From: Cyanobacteria bacterium RI_101 | GTDB lineage: Bacteria; Cyanobacteriota; Cyanobacteriia; Cyanobacteriales; Microcystaceae | DNA length: 64,000 bases | Reading direction: 5' to 3' | NCBI GenBank assembly: GCA_016471375.1 | Contig: WGLZ01000015.1 | Coordinates: 62,001 to 126,000, forward strand | Notes under the pieces: model-generated | Told to the model about the DNA's origin: nothing | Seen by the model: only the letters and a program-made list of their open reading frames with translations | The model's database searches: none | Shown: piece after piece, positions 32,001 to 40,400 of the stretch | Layout of the letters: the number at the start of each line of letters is the position of its first letter | How positions within the stretch are numbered: position 1 is the first letter of the stretch | Made by a program: the position numbers and the translations under genes

Positions 32001-33358
32001 TGCTCGACAAACGCTTCCGGCTCGCCGACGCCCATTAAATCCGCTAGGGGCTGATTACAGCCTAAAAAGCGGGAGTCTCGGTCTTTCCAAAAGACATAAA
32101 CCGGCATGGTGTCCAACAAGGTTTGAACAAACTGTCGGGATTGTCTCAGTTCCTGCTCCGCCGTTTTTTGGGGGGTAATGTCGTAGTTGACCCCGACAAT
32201 TTTTAAGGCTTTTCCCTTTTCATCCCGAATCACTTTGCCGTAGGCCTTAAGGTGATAAACCCGTTGATCGGGATGGACGACGCGAAACTCAGTGTCGTAA
32301 TCCGCTTTGCCGAGAATGGCCTGTTGCAAGAGCTTTTCCGTGCGTTTGCGATCCTCGGGATGCACCGATTTTCTGAGAATTTGACAGTCCTGGCCCGGCG
32401 CCGGTAGTTCCGTTACGCCATGTAGCTCATACATCCGCTGGTCCCAGTACGAGCAATTATTCTCTAAATTCCACTCCCAGGTGCCAATAGCGCCGGAGGT
32501 CAGAGCGATGGTCAGGCGCTCCGTCAAGTCCCGGAGTTTTTGTTCCTGAGCCTGGCGCTCGCTGAGATCCTGGGTAATGCCCACAAATCCCCCGATTTGC
32601 CCCTCGCTATCCCAGATCGGCGTAATACTCAACAGAGCCGGAAAGGTCGAGCCATCCTTACGGATATGAATAAAGGTTTGCTCCCGGACTCGACCTTCGG
32701 CGATCAAAGCGAGAAAGGTCTCAAAATCAGGCTGTTCCCCGGGAGCTAGGGTCTCCGAGAGTGCGTCCAGATAGGCTTGAAATTCCTGGGGTTCATGAAA
32801 AATCAAAGGCGTCGCTTTCCCCACCACTTCCTCGGCGCGGTAGCCCAACATTGCCTCCGCCTTGCGGTTAAAGAGTTGAATCGTTCCCCCGGCGTCGGTG
32901 GCGATGATAGAAACCGGAGCGTTGTCTAAAATCGTCTGATGGAGGAGGCAGAAGTCCAAGCATCCCGGCGCTTGGGGATTAAGAGCGGTCAGGACGGTTT
33001 GCGCCAGACTCTCGGCTGTAACGTCTTCCTGGGTCAACACATCCCTGGCGCCGAGTTTGAGAGCCTGAACAGACGCCCGTTGCTCGTGTTCCCCGGCAAT
33101 GACCGCCACCGGCGCTTGGGTCAGTTGGGGCTGATTTCTTTGTAAAAACGCTAGCGCCGAACCGTCGGGTAATTGCAGCGCCATGAGCGTTAAAGACGGA
33201 CAATGACGCCGGTAAAGTTCCTGCCCCTCCGCCAAGGTGGCCGCGGTTAACACGCGAACCTCGACGCCGGGTAAAACCTCCAGGTAGGAGCGGTAGAGCC
33301 GCCGAGTTTCCGGCGCTCCCTCGATCAATAAAATCGCGCTAGCGGAGTTCTGACTCAT
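29084..33358 (-). CDS. multi-PAS sensor histidine kinase with N-terminal receiver-like domain
   Basis: N-terminal REC-like region, numerous PAS/PAC units (DITERK.. repeats), VHDLRNPLGSIL H-box, VADTGPGIDE/GLGLAFCKLVVESQGG HATPase. Confidence 0.92.
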   Translation of the reverse strand: MSQNSASAILLIEGAPETRRLYRSYLEVLPGVEVRVLTAATLAEGQELYRRHCPSLTLMALQLPDGSALAFLQRNQPQLTQAPVAVIAGEHEQRASVQALKLGARDVLTQEDVTAESLAQTVLTALNPQAPGCLDFCLLHQTILDNAPVSIIATDAGGTIQLFNRKAEAMLGYRAEEVVGKATPLIFHEPQEFQAYLDALSETLAPGEQPDFETFLALIAEGRVREQTFIHIRKDGSTFPALLSITPIWDSEGQIGGFVGITQDLSERQAQEQKLRDLTERLTIALTSGAIGTWEWNLENNCSYWDQRMYELHGVTELPAPGQDCQILRKSVHPEDRKRTEKLLQQAILGKADYDTEFRVVHPDQRVYHLKAYGKVIRDEKGKALKIVGVNYDITPQKTAEQELRQSRQFVQTLLDTMPVYVFWKDRDSRFLGCNQPLADLMGVGEPEAFVEQANQGRLFTPEELRGYQVDDQAVIESGYPKLRIQETITLPNGETRWLETQKAPLRDYDGNIIGVVGVFQDVTERRRAEEALSISEERFRSAFENTAVGMSLVAINPGGLILQCNRALCKLLGYSESELLNLTFQELTHPDDRERSRAFVQRRLAGEIDDYHLEKRYFTKSGEIIWALVSVSLVADRQKNPLYLVVQIQDITARKKAEAELYQEQFRLNLALDAAQMGFWRVHLQSDTLQLSERAESILGYGPGTFPGQRALYIQQVHPQDRPLVIETVNESFATGASYHLEYRIRRPDGAWRWVEVWGLVQDQLPEAERQMLGVIQDITDRKETERQLEESRIKFQRLVDDIGDKFVVFSHSGAEGILNYLSDGVKTVFGIEKEAALGQSWSAGARWLSEDMELAGRLLEEMMTGQAEFNQFEMRFIHPNGALKTIFISQHPVRNEAGELIAVEGIVEDITEDKAAEKALRESEEKFRVLAENIPAAVYRYVLHPDGSHQFIYVNPYVREIYGVEPEAVIQDPQTLFDKVHPEDRAALQEAIALSAQNLSPFYSEHRIFCQSGQLKWVQVIAVPAPQSNGDILWQGVILDVSPRKEAEKALRQSQEFIQTVINTIPLPLFWKNQDSVYLGCNPALANLLNFQSPQEIVGKTDFDLSLTLEQALTYRGGDQRVIQSGRPELALEETHLLPNGETQWIETHKAPLRDGENTIIGVVGMFQDITERKNSQLQLQQKNAELERLLALREEALTLREDMSNMLVHDLRNPLGSILLAADLIQRYVHNNLPAPIILGKVESIIRSGARLEKMIDTLLFMARLEAGKLIFTPIPTDLAYLGNEVLADFEFAAQSRQIRLRGKLPLPGRQILVDASILRRVIDNLVSNALKFTPSGGEVSLEISYLDDNRLRVQVADTGPGIDEVKQAKIFEKFEIGAVKQNVAQIGLGLAFCKLVVESQGGTLSLAPNQPQGAVFTVEL

Positions 33359-33599
33359 GGATGAGGCGCTCTAGGGATTTATACCGACAGGGGAACCGAG
33401 GGCAAGGAACTCAGGACAAAACGAGCGGGGCCGCGATTCTCAATAAGGAGATAGCGTCTCAAAATTTTTGTAGAAACCTATGGTAACAGTTTTTTTGGGT
33501 TAGGTTCAATTTTCCAGAAAATTACCAGAAAATTACGAAAAATAGAGGAAAACCGGGGAAGCTCGCCGACTCCCCGGCGCCGTTCTCTTGCCCTCTATC

Positions 33600-33725
33600 G
33601 TGTATACATAAGTGTCCAGATCCCCCCTAGCCCCCCTTTGAAAGGGGGGAATCAGCTTTAAAGTCCCCCTTACCAAGGGGGATTTAGGGGGATTAAACCC
33701 AAGATCTGCGTACACCGTAGCCTCT
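33600..33725. repeat. dispersed GC-rich intergenic repeat
   Basis: gtgtatacataagtgtccagatcccccctagcccccctttgaaaggggggaat...caagggggatttagggggattaaacccaagatctgcgtacaccgtagc. Confidence 0.75.
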
Positions 33726-33729
33726 TCCC

Positions 33730-35466
33730 TTAGGGACACAACTGAATCTCCTCCAAATTCCAAAAGGCGCCGCCGAGGGCCGAGTACTCAATGCCGCAAA
33801 AGCGGTTGCGAACGGCGCCGAGGGAATAGGCGTTGACCAAATAGATAAAGGGTAAGCTAGTTTCTACTTCCTGTTGGAACTGGTTATAAATTTCCTTGCG
33901 CCGGGGTAAATCCAAAACCTGGGAGCCGGCTAGGGCTAAAGCGGCGATCTTTTCCTCCCAGGGATAGACCTTCTGCCCCGGCAAAGGGGGACTGCCGGCC
34001 CGGGGCTGTTGGTTAAACACATGGAGGTTGCCGTCGGTGTACCAAATATTCGGCGCGTGGGGATCGTTGCCGCCGGTTAATCCTAAAATCACCGCTTCCC
34101 ATTCCAAGCTATTACTGAGCTTGTCCACCAACACCCCAAAATTGAGGGGACTGAAATCCACCCGGATTCCCAACTTCCCCAGATCTTCCTGAACCTGGGC
34201 GCCCATGGCTTCCCGGATTTTATTGCCGGCGTTGGTGTGGAGGGTAAAACGGACGGGGTTATTCTCCTTGTCTAGCAGTTCTCCTTGAGGGTTCAAGTAA
34301 AAGCCCGATTGGGCCAACAGCGCCCGCGCCTTTTGGGGATCGTAAGGGTAGCCCCGGAGGGAGCGGTCGTAAAAGGGAGACTGGACAGAGACCGGCGAAT
34401 TTTGCGGCTCCCCCAGACCCCGGAAAATATTGTTCACCATCCGCTCCCGATCCACCCCGTAGGCGATGGCTTGGCGGAAATTGAGGTCGTTGAACCACTT
34501 CGCTTTGACGGGATCGACGAGGGGTTTGCCGTCGCGGCGCCCCTGATTGAGATTAAAAGTTAAAAAATTACTGCCGTAGGCCGGGCCGCCGTTGTAAATC
34601 GTGAAATTACCCCGTTTTTCCTCCTGTTTGAGTAGAGAAAAGGATTCCGGGGAAACCGCCAAGGAATCCAAGCCGCCGGAGCGGAATTGTAATAAAGCGG
34701 TGTCGGTGGATTCGACAATGGCCCAAATCACCCGAGGAATGTGGGGCAAGGCCTGACCCTGGGCGTCCTGGCGCCAGTAGCGGGGGTTTTTCTCAAAAAT
34801 CAGGCGCTGGCTGGGCAGGTAACTGACTAAGCGATAGGCGCCGTTGACCACAATCTCTTCGGGGGGAGTATCGGTGCCCCAAACCGTTAAGAATTGGGGA
34901 TTGCCCTGGGGATCGAGTTTTTCCGCCGTCGGACGCAAAATATGAGCGGGTAAAATGGGCAGTTCGGCGCCGTCCAGGAAGGGGGCGAAGGGTTCGTTGA
35001 TGGTAAAGACAATTTGCCGTTCCCCCTGGCCCTTAATTTGGGGAAAAGCGCCGCTCTTGCCCACCCGGAGGCTGTCCCGGTAGTTATTGGGAATTTTCGG
35101 GTTTAAATAAAGTTCATTATAACTAAATAAAACGTCCTCAATGGTGAGGGGTTCCCCGTCAGACCAGCGCAGATTTTCCCGTAGGGTAAAAGTAATGGTC
35201 TTAGCGTCCTCGGAAATTTGCCAACTTTCCGCCAGCGCCGGCTCCTTGACGCCCGTGAGGGGATTTTCCCGAATCAACCCCTCGTAAGTCAGTCCAAAAA
35301 TATTGGGGGATTCCTGGGAAAGGACGGCGTTAAAGGTTTTCGGGTCGCTCAAAATGGACAGCGCCAGTTGATCCGGGTTGGCCGGCGCCGAGCAGGCCCC
35401 TAGATTGAGCGTTAAGGTCAAGGCCAGCAGGAAAGACAGTAGCCGTAGTAGGGGCGGGAAAGCCAT
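33730..35466 (-). CDS. ABC transporter substrate-binding protein family 5 (peptide/nickel type), lipoprotein
   Basis: lipobox-like LTLNLGACSAP; LTYEGLIRENPLTGVKEPALAESWQISEDAKTITFTLRENLRWSDGEPLTIEDVLFSYN. Confidence 0.92.
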   Translation of the reverse strand: MAFPPLLRLLSFLLALTLTLNLGACSAPANPDQLALSILSDPKTFNAVLSQESPNIFGLTYEGLIRENPLTGVKEPALAESWQISEDAKTITFTLRENLRWSDGEPLTIEDVLFSYNELYLNPKIPNNYRDSLRVGKSGAFPQIKGQGERQIVFTINEPFAPFLDGAELPILPAHILRPTAEKLDPQGNPQFLTVWGTDTPPEEIVVNGAYRLVSYLPSQRLIFEKNPRYWRQDAQGQALPHIPRVIWAIVESTDTALLQFRSGGLDSLAVSPESFSLLKQEEKRGNFTIYNGGPAYGSNFLTFNLNQGRRDGKPLVDPVKAKWFNDLNFRQAIAYGVDRERMVNNIFRGLGEPQNSPVSVQSPFYDRSLRGYPYDPQKARALLAQSGFYLNPQGELLDKENNPVRFTLHTNAGNKIREAMGAQVQEDLGKLGIRVDFSPLNFGVLVDKLSNSLEWEAVILGLTGGNDPHAPNIWYTDGNLHVFNQQPRAGSPPLPGQKVYPWEEKIAALALAGSQVLDLPRRKEIYNQFQQEVETSLPFIYLVNAYSLGAVRNRFCGIEYSALGGAFWNLEEIQLCP

Positions 35467-35604
35467 AGAAAATCAAGGGTCGGGAAAGACGGCGCCGAAA
35501 ATTTGGACAAACCTCTCCCAGATGGTATAGTGGAAGACTGTGACTGAATGAGTAGAAGCCTGAAAACTTCAGCCCCTTATCCTTAAGATTAGCCCCCAAG
35601 AGCA

Positions 35605-36063
35605 ATGTCGAAGCGCGTCCCCGTCGTTCTCAAACAAACCGTTAATAAACTCGGACAGAACGGAGAATTAGTCGAAGTAGCCCCCGGCTACGCCCGCAAT
35701 TATCTGATTCCCCAGGGCCTTGGCGTCGTCGCCACCCCCGGCATCATCCGTCAGGTGGAACAGCGCCGGGCGAAGGAAGAAGCCCGTCTCGCGGCCGAGA
35801 AAGCCGCCGCCGAAGCCCGCAAAGTGGCCTTCCAGACCATCGGGCGCTTGAGTATCGCCAAAGCCACCGGAGAAGGGGACGCCATCTTTGGCACCGTCAC
35901 CACCCAGGACATTGTGGACGCCATCAAAGCCGGCACGGGTCAGGAGGTGGATCGTCGGAGCGTGACCATTCCCGACATCGGCAAACTGGGCGTTTATAAA
36001 GCGCAAGTCAAACTCCACCCGGAAGTCAGCGCCGAAGTGGAATTTCAAGTGGTGGCTCAGTAG
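35605..36063 (+). CDS. rplI: 50S ribosomal protein L9
   Basis: VVLKQTVNKLGQNGELVEVAPGYARNYLIPQGLGVVAT. Confidence 0.97.
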   Translation: MSKRVPVVLKQTVNKLGQNGELVEVAPGYARNYLIPQGLGVVATPGIIRQVEQRRAKEEARLAAEKAAAEARKVAFQTIGRLSIAKATGEGDAIFGTVTTQDIVDAIKAGTGQEVDRRSVTIPDIGKLGVYKAQVKLHPEVSAEVEFQVVAQ

Positions 36064-36125
36064 GGTTTTAACGGGGGCGTTTATAATAAGGGGCGACGCT
36101 TTTATCTCCCTCCCCCGACAAGCCT

Positions 36126-37208
36126 ATGCAAACCCTAGACGCTCCCCAGTCTCCCCTCGCGGCGCCGAAATACGGACTGCCGGTCACCATTATCACCGGT
36201 TTTTTGGGGAGCGGGAAAACCACTCTGCTCAACCATATCCTCACCAATCAACAGGGTCTGAAAACGGCGGTTTTGGTGAACGAATTTGGGGAAATCGGCA
36301 TTGATAACGAGCTGATCATCGCCACCGACGACGACATGGTGGAGCTAAGCAACGGTTGCGTCTGTTGCACCATTAACGAAGATTTAGTCGAGGCGGTCTA
36401 TAAAGTCCTGGAGCGCCCGGAGAAGGTGGATTATCTGGTGGTGGAAACCACAGGCTTAGCCGATCCCCTGCCGGTGGCGCTCACCTTTTTGGGGACGGAA
36501 CTGCGGGAGATGACCCGTTTAGATTCCATCGTTACCTTGGTGGATTGCGAGAACTTTAGCCTCGATTTGTTTAATAGCCAGGCGGCCTATAGCCAGATTA
36601 CCTACGGCGATATTATCGTTTTAAATAAAATCGACTTGGTGGACGAAGCCGACGTCGATCGGTTAGAAGTGAGAATCCGGGACATGAAGGAATCCGCCCG
36701 CATCCTCCGCACCGAAAAGTCCCAGGTTCCCCTGCCCCTGATCCTCAGCGTGGGCCTGTTTGAGTCGGATCGGTATTTTCAGGACGCGGCGCCGGTAAAC
36801 GAACATAGTCATGAGCATGATCACGATCACGACCATGAGTGCGGCGCCGATTGCGACCATGACCATCATCACCATGGACACGATCATGAACACGACCACC
36901 ATCATCACAGTAATCACCTAGAGATGGACGGCTTTACCTCCCTCTCCTTTAGCCGGGATCAGCCCTTCTCCATCCGTAAATTCCAATATTTCCTCGACAA
37001 TCAACTGCCCCCCACCATCTTCCGGGCCAAGGGTATTCTCTGGTTTGAAGAAAGCCCCAAGCGCCATGTCTTCCACCTCAGCGGCAAGCGCTTTACCCTC
37101 GAAGACGACGAGTGGAAAACGGCGCCGAAAAACCAACTGGTGCTCATCGGGCAAAATCTCGACCACGCCCAACTCTTGGCCCAACTGGAAGCTTGTCTTG
37201 AGGCTTAA
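36126..37208 (+). CDS. CobW/COG0523 family GTPase with His-rich metal-binding loop
   Basis: VTIITGFLGSGKTTLLNHIL, NGCVCCTINEDLV (CXCC), HEHDHDHDHECGADCDHDHHHHGHDHEHDHHHH. Confidence 0.94.
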   Translation: MQTLDAPQSPLAAPKYGLPVTIITGFLGSGKTTLLNHILTNQQGLKTAVLVNEFGEIGIDNELIIATDDDMVELSNGCVCCTINEDLVEAVYKVLERPEKVDYLVVETTGLADPLPVALTFLGTELREMTRLDSIVTLVDCENFSLDLFNSQAAYSQITYGDIIVLNKIDLVDEADVDRLEVRIRDMKESARILRTEKSQVPLPLILSVGLFESDRYFQDAAPVNEHSHEHDHDHDHECGADCDHDHHHHGHDHEHDHHHHSNHLEMDGFTSLSFSRDQPFSIRKFQYFLDNQLPPTIFRAKGILWFEESPKRHVFHLSGKRFTLEDDEWKTAPKNQLVLIGQNLDHAQLLAQLEACLEA

Positions 37209-37331
37209 ATGTCCGGCTACGAAAGGGTCTTACAACTGATTATCTATACCAGTTTGACGGCGCTGGCGGTGGTTTTCACCCTCTGCGTCGCCTACGCCCT
37301 GATTCGGTTTACCCTTTTCCACCCTTTCTAA
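37209..37331 (+). CDS. putative 40-aa single-TM small protein
   Basis: ATG immediately after cobW stop; MSGYERVLQLIIYTSLTALAVVFTLCVAYALIRFTLFHPF; below the ORF-track size cutoff. Confidence 0.5.
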   Translation: MSGYERVLQLIIYTSLTALAVVFTLCVAYALIRFTLFHPF

Positions 37332-37349
37332 CTTTTCCACCCTTTCTAA
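37314..37349. repeat. 18-bp perfect tandem duplication cttttccaccctttctaa
   Basis: two adjacent identical copies, 37314-37331 and 37332-37349. Confidence 0.9.
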
Positions 37350-37450
37350 GAGGATGCGCCGCGCATGGAAATTAGCCCTTTATCCTTATCTCCAGAAGAG
37401 CGCGGCTTTGTGGGAAAGTTTAGAATAGATTTTTGCCCGCTTCCGCGACG

Positions 37451-40400
37451 ATGTTAAACTCCCCGACGGTGAATCTGGATTGGGCTATCGCGGTTCGCCC
37501 CCTCATTACCGCGAGTCCAGAAACCCCGACCCTAGAGGTTTTGGGGTTGCTTCATCAGGCCCGGCGCTCGACCTGCAGCCTAGGGGAGCGGGAGTCGGAG
37601 TTAGAGATTATTCCCAGTTGCGCGTTTGTGATGGCGGGAGAGGAACTGGCGGGGATTGTCACGGAAAGGGATTTTGTGCGTTTAGCGGCCGCGGGGACGG
37701 ATATTACTCCCGAGCAATCGATTCGGGAGATCATGAGCCATCCCGTCCACAGTTTAAAAAAAAGCCAACTGACGGACGCCTTTCAGGTGGCGGCGCTGTT
37801 GCGAGAGCGCCGGATTCGCCATCTGCCGATTCTAGACGACGAGGGAAAACTTCTCGGCTGTATTACGGAAAACAGTCTGCGGCGGGTTCTTCGTTCCGTC
37901 GATCTCCTGCGTCTGCGGCGAGTGGGGGAAATGATGGATTGCTCTCCCGTCGCGGCGCCGGCGGAGGTCTCGATTTTGGAGATCGCCCAACGGATGAGCG
38001 ACGGTCAAACCAGCGCCGTCATTATCGGGGAGCCTTTAGCAGGGAATCCCCAACGCTACCGAGCGCAAGGATTAATCACGGAGCGGGACTTGCTCCAATT
38101 CCAAGCCCTGGGGCTGGATTTTCGGCGCTTTCAAGCCCGGGAGGCCATGAGCGCCCCCTTGATGACTATCGGCACAGAGGAAAGTCTGGAGCGGGCCTAT
38201 TATCAAATGCAGAGGCGCAATATTCAACGCCTAGGGGTGGTCGGGGAAGACGGGGGATTGGAAGGACTCCTCACCCAGGCGAGTATTCTCCAGATTTTAG
38301 ATCCGGCGGAAATGTACGGGGTGATGGAGATTCTTCAGGAAAAAGTGCGACGCTTAGAGCGGGAAAAAGTAGAAATTTTAACTAGCCGCAATCAGCAGTT
38401 AGAATCTTTGTTGCAAAAACAAACTCGACAAATTGAGACCCAATTCCAGCAGGAAAGAATTCTCAATGAAATCGCCCTCAAAATTCGTCAAAATTTAGAT
38501 CTAGACCAGACCTTAACCACGGCGGTGGCGGAAATCAAGACCTTTTTCGCGGTGGATCGCTGTTTGGTTTATCAATTCGAGGAAACGAATTATCGGGGCC
38601 AAATTGTCGCCGAGGCCGTCGGCGCCGGTTGGACCCATGGGTTAGGGCAAAAGATTGAGGATACCTGCTTTGACGAGGGCTTAAACGAGCGCTATCTCCG
38701 GGGCGACTGTTGGGCGCTGAGCGATATTGAAACCGCGGGGTTAACGGATTGCCATCAACAGTTGTTAAAACAGTTTCAAGTTCGAGCGAATCTCGTCGTT
38801 CCCATTATTATTCAAACCTTGGCCGCGGAGTTTGATCCTTGTCCCCAGGTTTGGGGTCTGTTAATACTCCACCAGTGCTCGGCGCCGCGGATCTGGCAAC
38901 CCCAGAAGATTGATTTCCTCAAAAAATTAGCGGATCAACTGGCCATCGCCGTACAACAGAGCGGCGCTTTAGCTCGGGCGGTTCAAGAAATTCAAGAGCG
39001 CCAAGCCATCGCCGATAACCTGCGCCAAAAAGAAACGATGCTCCGGGAAGCCCAACAGTTGGCCCGTCTGGGGGTCTGGGAGTTTCACCCGGCCACGGGA
39101 CGAGTTTCTTGGTCGCCGGAGGTCTTCGCTATTTTTGGTCTTGATCCGACGCGACAAGTGACTTACGACCAAATGAGTCCCTATTTTCACCCCGAATCCC
39201 AAGCTCTGCGTCAGCGGTTGGTCAGTCGGGCCCTAGAACTGGGGGAACCCTACGCCGCCGATTTTAAAATTATTCGCAACGACGGCTCGACGGGGCATAT
39301 TTTTTCCAAAGGTCAACCCGTTTTTGACCAGGCGGGTCGGGTGGTTAGCCTTCAGGGCATTTTAATGGATATTACGGAGCGCCAAGAAGCGGTGGAGCTT
39401 TCGGAGCGCCTGCAAGAGCGTTTAAGCTTAGTGATCAAAGGCTCCAACGACGGCTGGTGGGATTACGACGTAACCGCCGGAGAACTCTATATCGCGCCCC
39501 GGTGGTGGCAGATGTTGGGCTACGGGGAAGGGGAGTTAAAGTCCGATCTAGAAACCTGGCGGTCTTTCATCCATCCCGAGGATCTAGAGGGCGTGAATCG
39601 CGCCTTTGAGGCGGTTTTAGCGCCGGGGGGGGTAGATTCCGTGGAGTTGGAATATCGCCTACGTCACCGGGAGGGACATTATATTTCCGTTCTCTCTCGG
39701 GGCTATACTCTCCGGGACGCCCAGGGTTTGGCCATACGCAATTGTGGAACCAACACGGATTTAACGCCCCTGAAGCAAAAGGAAACGGCGCTTCAGGTCG
39801 CCTTAGATCAACTCCATCGCCTCAATGAAGAATTAGAATCGCGAGTCCGACAACGCACCCAGGCGCTAGAAGATAGCGAAAGCCGCTTTCGCGCGATTAT
39901 CGACTCCGTTTCCGACGGTATTATCGTTTTGGACGCTCAAGGGGATATTCTCTTCGCCAACCCCGTGGCCGTGGTCATGTTTCGGCGCTCCCTCGAAGAG
40001 TTGATCGGTCTCCAGTTGGGCGTTCCCTTGATTCAAGGTCGGGCGTTTGATCTGAACATCCACCGCGCCAATGGCGAAATGGGCGTCGCCGAATGTCTGG
40101 TGGCGCCGATTCACTGGCAAGGAGAAGAAGCCTCGATCCTCTGTTTACGGGACGCGACGGAGCGCAAGGAAATCGAGGAGCGATACGCCCAAGAAAATCG
40201 TTTTCGTCGGCAAATTGTGGAAAGTATGGTGGAGGGACTGTGCGTCTGTCGGGCCATCGAGACTTTTCCCCATGTGGAATTTGTGGTCTGGAATCCTCAA
40301 ATGGAAACGATTACGGGCTATAAAATTGAGGAAATTAACGCCCAAGGTTGGTATCAAAGCCTCTACCCCGACCCGGACTACCAGCGCCGAGCGAGGGAGC

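Noticed and set aside
35493-35604. Possible RNA gene upstream of rplI
   Set aside because: Only an ordinary leader is visible; no tRNA cloverleaf or recognised ncRNA signature
36663-36917. 84-aa minus-strand ORF rich in M/V/I
   Set aside because: It is the antisense shadow of the His/Asp-rich loop of the COG0523 GTPase
37480-38385. 301-aa plus-strand ORF
   Set aside because: Out-of-frame shadow of the CBS/PAS hybrid kinase
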